Shown here one piece after another: positions 7,241 through 10,290 of a stretch of 10,290 nucleotides of DNA. This DNA is from CAYPOY01 sp964412395 (GTDB lineage Bacteria > Chloroflexota > Anaerolineae > B4-G1): positions 1 through 10,290 of the forward strand of contig CAYPOY010000180.1 of assembly GCA_964412395.1 (NCBI GenBank). The letters are read 5' to 3'. Within the stretch, counting starts at the first letter, position 1, and each line of letters starts with the position of its first letter. The notes under the pieces are model-generated. The model was not told the origin of the DNA, made no database searches, and saw only the letters and a program-made list of their open reading frames with translations. The translations under genes and the position numbers were made by a program.

Positions 7241-8082
7241 AGCGCCCCTCCCACTATAGACGCGCTTTCCTTCCGGGCTACGAAAAAAAGGCATGCCCCG
7301 GCACTGTCGAGAGATAACGACTCCTGGTAGAGCGGTCGCACCAGTCGCTCAGTGAGCCACAGGTTGGTCCGCGATGGCCACAGCACCCAGCGTCCGGCCA
7401 GTTTCTTGCATACCAGCGAGGGCAATCCCAGGTAGTGCCCCCACTCCAGGGCCACCAGCGCCCGGCGGGAGAAGTAGGGCCACCAGCGGACCAACCGCAA
7501 CCCCACCGCCTCCAACCGCCCCCCCCACACCTCGGCCCCGTCGCAGTGATAGTGGCGGGAGACGCGGTTGAAGAAGCGGCGGTAGGCCTCACCAGGCGAG
7601 TTGCGAATTGCGAATTGCGAATCGCGAAGAGGGCGCAGCCACAACCGGTCCAGCGCCCGCCCGATGGAAAGAAAGGGCAAGAAATTGGGACCGGGTACAC
7701 AGAAGTAGAACCAGCCACCAGACTGCAACACCCGCGCCACCTCCACCAGCACCGGTTGCACCTGGGGGATGTGCTCCAGCACCGAGTTGCTCACGACAGT
7801 GGCGAAGGTGCCGTCGGGGTAAGGCATCTGCGCCCCCTCAGCCTGTGCCAGCAAACGGTAGACGCCGCGCTCGCGCGCCTCAGTCAGCGGTCCCCACCAG
7901 GGGTCAAAGCCCATCTCCAATGGCCCATTGAGGGCAAGCGAGGCGAAGTGGCCATCGCCACAGCCCAGGTCGAGCACGGGACGGGCGAGCGGCAGGTCAG
8001 CGTAGAAGTGAGCTTCCACCGCCCGCAGCAAGGCGCGAAAAGCGGGCAGGTCACGCAGGTGTCGCCAGAGCAGGTCATCCAC
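7237..8082 (-). CDS. Class I SAM-dependent methyltransferase (Methyltransf_11-like)
   Basis: This is a soluble methyltransferase of about 281 residues, using S-adenosylmethionine; the substrate is unknown but probably a sugar, glycan or lipid, given the neighbours. Motif I is VLDLGCGDGH (residues 36-45 from the GTG), the acidic end of strand 2 is near GFDPWW, then PYPDGTFATVVSNSVLEHI (motifs II/III) and LVEVARVLQSGGWFYFCVPGP (motif post-III). The C-terminal third carries an insert-like RRFFNRVSRHYHCDG region seen in related small methyltransferases. The start is uncertain: GTG at 8082, 7 bp after the toxin stop, fits the usual N-terminus (VDDLLWRHLRDLPAFRALL); a TTG at 8127 would overlap the toxin gene by 38 bp. 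Neither has a clear RBS. A heptamer array adds DSQFAIRNSPGE (about residues 154-165). The stop TGA overlaps the next GTG. Confidence 0.88.
   Translation of the reverse strand: MDDLLWRHLRDLPAFRALLRAVEAHFYADLPLARPVLDLGCGDGHFASLALNGPLEMGFDPWWGPLTEARERGVYRLLAQAEGAQMPYPDGTFATVVSNSVLEHIPQVQPVLVEVARVLQSGGWFYFCVPGPNFLPFLSIGRALDRLWLRPLRDSQFAIRNSPGEAYRRFFNRVSRHYHCDGAEVWGGRLEAVGLRLVRWWPYFSRRALVALEWGHYLGLPSLVCKKLAGRWVLWPSRTNLWLTERLVRPLYQESLSLDSAGACLFFVARKESASIVGGAL
7247..7251 (-). promoter_or_regulatory. Shine-Dalgarno for the GTG start of the GT39 gene
   Basis: The complement reads GGAGG (within GGGAGGGG, 7245-7252), 6 nt before the GTG at 7240. Together with the GTGA stop/start overlap, it supports this start over the ATG at 7294. 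Confidence 0.7.
7596..7630. repeat. Heptamer array GCGAATT, five units
   Basis: The units are GCGAGTT (7596-7602), two GCGAATT (7603-7616), GCGAATC (7617-7623) and GCGAAGA (7624-7630). The array lies inside the methyltransferase gene, encoding RDSQFAIRNSPGE on the minus strand, in a part of the protein after the SAM-binding core. It looks like an in-frame insertion in a surface loop. Confidence 0.9.
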
Positions 8083-8089
8083 GGGTACA

Positions 8090-8716
8090 TCAGAGTTGTC
8101 GGAACAGCAATTGAGCTTCCTGCTCAAAGAAGTGCCGCACGTCGGGCCAGGAGACCGGCTTGAGCATCTCTGGCATCGGGTCGGCCTCGGCGTCTTCGAA
8201 GTACATCAGGCTCTTCAGGAGGTGAGTGAAATTGTACTCCACCCTTTCGTACTTCCGCTCTACAAGTGGAAGCATCTCTCGTAGAGTGAGAAAATCCCGA
8301 CATATAAAGTACAGGTCAAGGAAGTCCCGCTTCTTGCCCCTGCTGGCGATGGCATCCAACTTCATTATCGCTAGATCCTCAAGTGCCACTATCCGCACTG
8401 CGCCAAACAGCACCGGTGGGGCCAGGAGACGGTAGGGATAGATGAAGAAACTGATACGGACATCGTTGAGAGTGCCGAGAAAAGTACCCTCATCTTCTTG
8501 CTCCACGATCAGTCGTCCTAGCGGACCCAGGAAGCGCCGGGGATCACCCTTATCAAATGGCACAGGCGAAAAGAAATCCAGATCATAGGAACGCCGATGT
8601 CCCAGGTGCAGAGCGGTCGCTGTGCCACCAGCCAGGTAAAACCGGGCTGCCAGAGGGGTTTGGCCTACCAGTTCCAGACTTGCCTGTACCTCTGCTGAAA
8701 TTCCCTCGACATACAT
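8090..8716 (-). CDS. AbiEii-type nucleotidyltransferase (toxin of a toxin-antitoxin pair)
   Basis: This 208-residue protein is of the nucleotidyltransferase AbiEii/AbiGii (DUF1814) family. Studied members act as toxins, and mycobacterial MenT enzymes of this fold add nucleotides to tRNA ends; activity here is inferred. The NTase signature is FYLAGGTATALHLGHR (residues 26-41) followed by S43-Y-D45-L-D47-FFSP, with the two Asp expected to bind metal. The second conserved block is LEDLAIMKLDAIASRGKKRDFLDLYF (from 112), containing K119 and KRDFLDLY (129-136). The ATG at 8716 has GAGGA 6 nt upstream. The first 52 bp overlap the end of the antitoxin-like frame, an arrangement typical of coupled toxin-antitoxin genes. 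Hand counting 8221-8340 gives 58/120 GC (48%) against 44/60 (73%) at 9541-9600, which suggests acquisition by transfer. Confidence 0.87.
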   Translation of the reverse strand: MYVEGISAEVQASLELVGQTPLAARFYLAGGTATALHLGHRRSYDLDFFSPVPFDKGDPRRFLGPLGRLIVEQEDEGTFLGTLNDVRISFFIYPYRLLAPPVLFGAVRIVALEDLAIMKLDAIASRGKKRDFLDLYFICRDFLTLREMLPLVERKYERVEYNFTHLLKSLMYFEDAEADPMPEMLKPVSWPDVRHFFEQEAQLLFRQL

Positions 8717-8976
8717 CTCACTTCCTCACGTGGCACGCTCAGTACATTCAGCCAGAAATTCGCGCTCTTGCGGGAAAGAGCACGGCTCCTCTTCAGCACC
8801 TCCACGATCTCCTCGCGGGAGAAACGACGCTCCATCCAGCGCACCGAGGGCAGATCGCCGTACTCCAGCAGCCGCTCGATGACGTAACGCGGGTACTCGC
8901 CGACGTCCAGATTCACCGGATCAACATCCCAGAAATAGCGATAGGCACATTCGGGCAGGTGTTTCTCGTCCCCCAT
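8665..8976 (-). CDS. Antitoxin-like domain with its own possible start (nested in the GT4 frame)
   Basis: This is the 103-residue C-terminal part of the longer GT4 frame, which would stand alone if translation starts at the ATG at 8976. The ATG has AAGGGGA (complement of 8983-8989) 6 nt upstream. The sequence YRYFWDVDPVNLD, YVIERLLEYGDLPSVRWM, EEIVEVLKRSRALSRKSANFW and VPREEVRC resembles the roughly 100-residue proteins commonly encoded directly upstream of AbiEii-type NTase genes (DUF6922-like, from memory), presumed to be the antitoxins. Length, order and the 52-bp overlap with the toxin gene all fit. It could be produced only as the fusion, only separately, or both. The family label is less certain than the pairing. 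Confidence 0.65.
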   Translation of the reverse strand: MGDEKHLPECAYRYFWDVDPVNLDVGEYPRYVIERLLEYGDLPSVRWMERRFSREEIVEVLKRSRALSRKSANFWLNVLSVPREEVRCMSREFQQRYRQVWNW

Positions 8977-10200
8977 CGTCAGTCCCCTTATCTCCTTGTC
9001 TCCCTGTCTCCTTGTCTCCCCGTCTCCCTGTCTCCTTGTCACTTTGTCTCCCAGCAGTCTCTCAAACAACGCCTCGTACTCCGCAGCCGTGCGCTCGGTG
9101 TTCCACTGTCCCGCGATTTCTCCCTTGGGTCGCACATAGTTAGTGCGACTATTGACTATGCGAAGAATGGCCCCGGACAGAGCCGCACTGTCACCCACCG
9201 GCACCACCTCACCCATCCCTGTTTGCAGCACCGGCTGGCGCACCCCCGGCAGATCGCTGGCAACCGAGGGCGTCCCACACAACATCGCCTCCACCTGCAC
9301 CAGCCCAAACGACTCAGTCGAGTTGAGGCTGGGCACGACAATGACGTCCAGGTTGGGATAGAAGGCCGCCATCTGCAACGGGTTCAGCACGCCCAGGAAC
9401 TCCCAGCGCTCTTCGTGCTGGCGGAATAAGGGCTCCAGTCGCCGGGCGTAGGCTTCCTCGCCCAGCACGTTCCGGTATTGGCCGGCGAAGAGCACCCGTG
9501 CCCCCGGGTAGACCTCCAGCACACGTGGCAGCGCATTCAGCAGCACCTCAACGCCCTTCTCGGCCGCCAGCCGCGCCGCCATCCCGATCACCGGCTTGCT
9601 CCCATCCAGATTGTGCATCCTGGCGAAGGCCGCCAGCGCCCCCGGCCCCACCCCCGGTAGTTCCACCGGCGGCGGAATGACCTCCAATTTGCGGCGGAAG
9701 GTGCGCAGGAAGGGGGAATGGTCAGCAAAATCCTGCGTATAGGCGACCACCCGGTCGGCCAGGAGGCCAGCCAGCCGGTTCATCACGTGCACCACCTGGT
9801 TGACCAGCCGGTTGAACGGGCCAGGTTGGAGTTTGAGGTCACAGTGGTACGTCAGCACCGTAGGCTTACCCATCAGGCGCCCCCGCGCCGCCACGCCGGC
9901 CGCGTCAAACTGGGGCAGGTGAAGACTGACGACGTCGTGCTCCTGCACCAGTCGCGTCGCCAGCCAGCCGAAGGTCGGCATGATGACCCCTTTGCTGACG
10001 CGGAAAAGAACAGGCGCGCGCACAACCCGCACACCGTCGTCCAGCGCCTCGATGGGACAGGAACGGTCAAAGCGCGAGGTCAGCACGGTGACCTGGTGCC
10101 CTCGCGCTGCCAGTCCCCACGCCAGCCGCTCGGCGTAGATGGTAAGGCCGCTGGTATGGGGACGGTAGTATGTGAGAACGATCAAGACTCGCATCGTCAT
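8665..10200 (-). CDS. GT4 glycosyltransferase reading in frame into an antitoxin-like domain (fusion)
   Basis: The frame is 511 residues. Residues 1-383 are a GT-B fold, family 4 glycosyltransferase: N-terminal MRVLIVLTYYRPHTSG with the glycine-containing acceptor loop, YHCDLKLQPG (118-127), then the donor domain with GMAARLAAEKGVEVLL (206-221, R210/K215 in the usual phosphate-binding positions) and the EX7E motif E296-SFGLVQV-E304. It would use a nucleotide-sugar donor in the cytoplasm to extend an envelope glycan or glycolipid. Residues 384-408 are a basic linker (GDKVTRRQ-type units) encoded by an octamer array. Residues 409-511 are the antitoxin-like domain described separately. The start ATG at 10200 overlaps the previous stop as ATGA, with GGGGGG 7 nt upstream. 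A normal GT4 protein would end near residue 385, so the tail is foreign. An assembly error in the repeat is possible. Confidence 0.85.
   Translation of the reverse strand: MTMRVLIVLTYYRPHTSGLTIYAERLAWGLAARGHQVTVLTSRFDRSCPIEALDDGVRVVRAPVLFRVSKGVIMPTFGWLATRLVQEHDVVSLHLPQFDAAGVAARGRLMGKPTVLTYHCDLKLQPGPFNRLVNQVVHVMNRLAGLLADRVVAYTQDFADHSPFLRTFRRKLEVIPPPVELPGVGPGALAAFARMHNLDGSKPVIGMAARLAAEKGVEVLLNALPRVLEVYPGARVLFAGQYRNVLGEEAYARRLEPLFRQHEERWEFLGVLNPLQMAAFYPNLDVIVVPSLNSTESFGLVQVEAMLCGTPSVASDLPGVRQPVLQTGMGEVVPVGDSAALSGAILRIVNSRTNYVRPKGEIAGQWNTERTAAEYEALFERLLGDKVTRRQGDGETRRQGDKEIRGLTMGDEKHLPECAYRYFWDVDPVNLDVGEYPRYVIERLLEYGDLPSVRWMERRFSREEIVEVLKRSRALSRKSANFWLNVLSVPREEVRCMSREFQQRYRQVWNW
8723..8727 (-). 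promoter_or_regulatory. Shine-Dalgarno of the AbiEii-type toxin gene
   Basis: The complement reads GAGGA, 6 nt before the ATG at 8716, inside the coding sequence of the antitoxin-like domain. This supports independent initiation of the toxin. Confidence 0.6.
8983..8989 (-). promoter_or_regulatory. Possible internal ribosome-binding site for the antitoxin-like domain
   Basis: The complement reads AAGGGGA, 6 nt before the in-frame ATG at 8976. In the +1 frame a TAA (complement of 8988-8990) overlaps its left end. The ATG would therefore sit 11 nt after a GT4 stop if the array had a different number of octamers. Confidence 0.5.
8991..9054. repeat. Octamer array TCTCCTTG/TCTCCCTG, eight units
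   Basis: The units in order are TCTCCTTG, TCTCCCTG, TCTCCTTG, TCTCCCCG, TCTCCCTG, TCTCCTTG, TCACTTTG and TCTCCCAG. On the minus strand the array encodes the 8-residue periodic linker GDKVTRRQ-GDGETRRQ-GDKEI (residues 384-404), joining the GT4 enzyme to the antitoxin-like domain. Eight bases is not a multiple of three, so any single-unit change shifts the frame. Confidence 0.93.
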
Positions 10201-10289
10201 TCGACTTCCCCCCTGTCAGCGACCTGTGCCCGCAGCCAACCCAGGGAGAGGCTCTCCCGCGCCAGCCCGACTAGGCCCAGCAGGCACCC
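10197..10289 (-). CDS. C-terminal tail of an unidentified gene, cut by the right window edge
   Basis: Only the last 30 codons are visible: a hydrophobic start (CLLGLVGLARESLSLGWL) and a polar end (RAQVADRGEVE) before TGA. The stop overlaps the ATG of the GT4 gene as ATGA, the usual sign of translational coupling. This favours this frame over the one other frame that stays open to the edge before stopping at a TGA upstream of the GT4 start. It is probably another member of the glycosylation gene set, but the product cannot be named. Confidence 0.5.
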   Translation of the reverse strand, partial: GCLLGLVGLARESLSLGWLRAQVADRGEVE

Positions 10290-10290
10290 C

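Noticed and set aside
7241..7294. ATG start at 7294 for the GT39 gene
   Set aside because: It would overlap the methyltransferase gene by 58 bp; the GTG at 7240 has a strong RBS and a GTGA overlap.
8083..8127. TTG start at 8127 for the methyltransferase
   Set aside because: It adds 15 residues (SRKLNCCSDNSDVP) without resemblance to the family and overlaps the toxin gene; no RBS. Not fully excluded.
8557..9429. + strand open frame (290 codons) opposite the GT4 and toxin genes
   Set aside because: It spans two minus-strand genes with clear motifs and contains the complementary reading of the octamer array (LLVSLSPCLPVS); no independent support.
1..10290. tRNA, rRNA or riboswitch
   Set aside because: No recognisable tRNA arms, rRNA segments or conserved leader structures were seen; gaps between genes are too short for most of them.

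Overview
The window most likely comes from a Chloroflexota genome (Anaerolineae or a relative), judged from gene content and repeat style. The strongest marker is a very large membrane protein carrying the DUF2298 'YYY' domain, a family known mainly from Chloroflexota and archaea. The region is GC-rich. It also contains several arrays of 7-8 bp short tandem repeats, of the STRR type best known from filamentous cyanobacteria and, from memory, also seen in Chloroflexota. No taxonomic search was possible.

Layout. At the left edge (2-493, + strand) lies the C-terminal part of a tyrosine recombinase of the integron-integrase (IntI) type. It is followed by a 101-bp gap up to a REP-like double hairpin (595-645). 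Everything else, from the right edge down to 634, is one tightly packed minus-strand gene set. In transcription order it holds: the tail of an unidentified gene (10289-10197); a GT4 glycosyltransferase reading in frame into a toxin-antitoxin antitoxin-like domain (10200-8665); an AbiEii-type nucleotidyltransferase toxin (8716-8090); a class I SAM-dependent methyltransferase (about 8082-7237); a GT39-type membrane glycosyltransferase (7240-5267); and a 1525-residue GT39-plus-DUF2298 protein (5211-634). Most junctions overlap or nearly touch, so co-transcription is likely. The promoter would lie beyond the right edge.

How the genes work together. The set reads as a cell-envelope glycosylation locus. 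A cytoplasmic GT4 enzyme would extend a glycan or lipid-linked sugar. Two GT-C enzymes would transfer sugars from polyprenyl-phosphate donors on the outer face of the membrane. A methyltransferase would modify a sugar or lipid. Inserted in the middle is a two-gene toxin-antitoxin module of visibly lower GC.

The most unusual aspect is the repeats. At least eight arrays of 7-mers, 8-mers or a derived 15-mer occur, seven of them wholly inside coding sequence. One octamer array (8991-9054) bridges the GT4 enzyme and the antitoxin-like domain, removing the boundary between two proteins. One frame over, a TAA lies directly after this array and the antitoxin has its own RBS and ATG. Changing the octamer count would therefore switch between fused and separate proteins.
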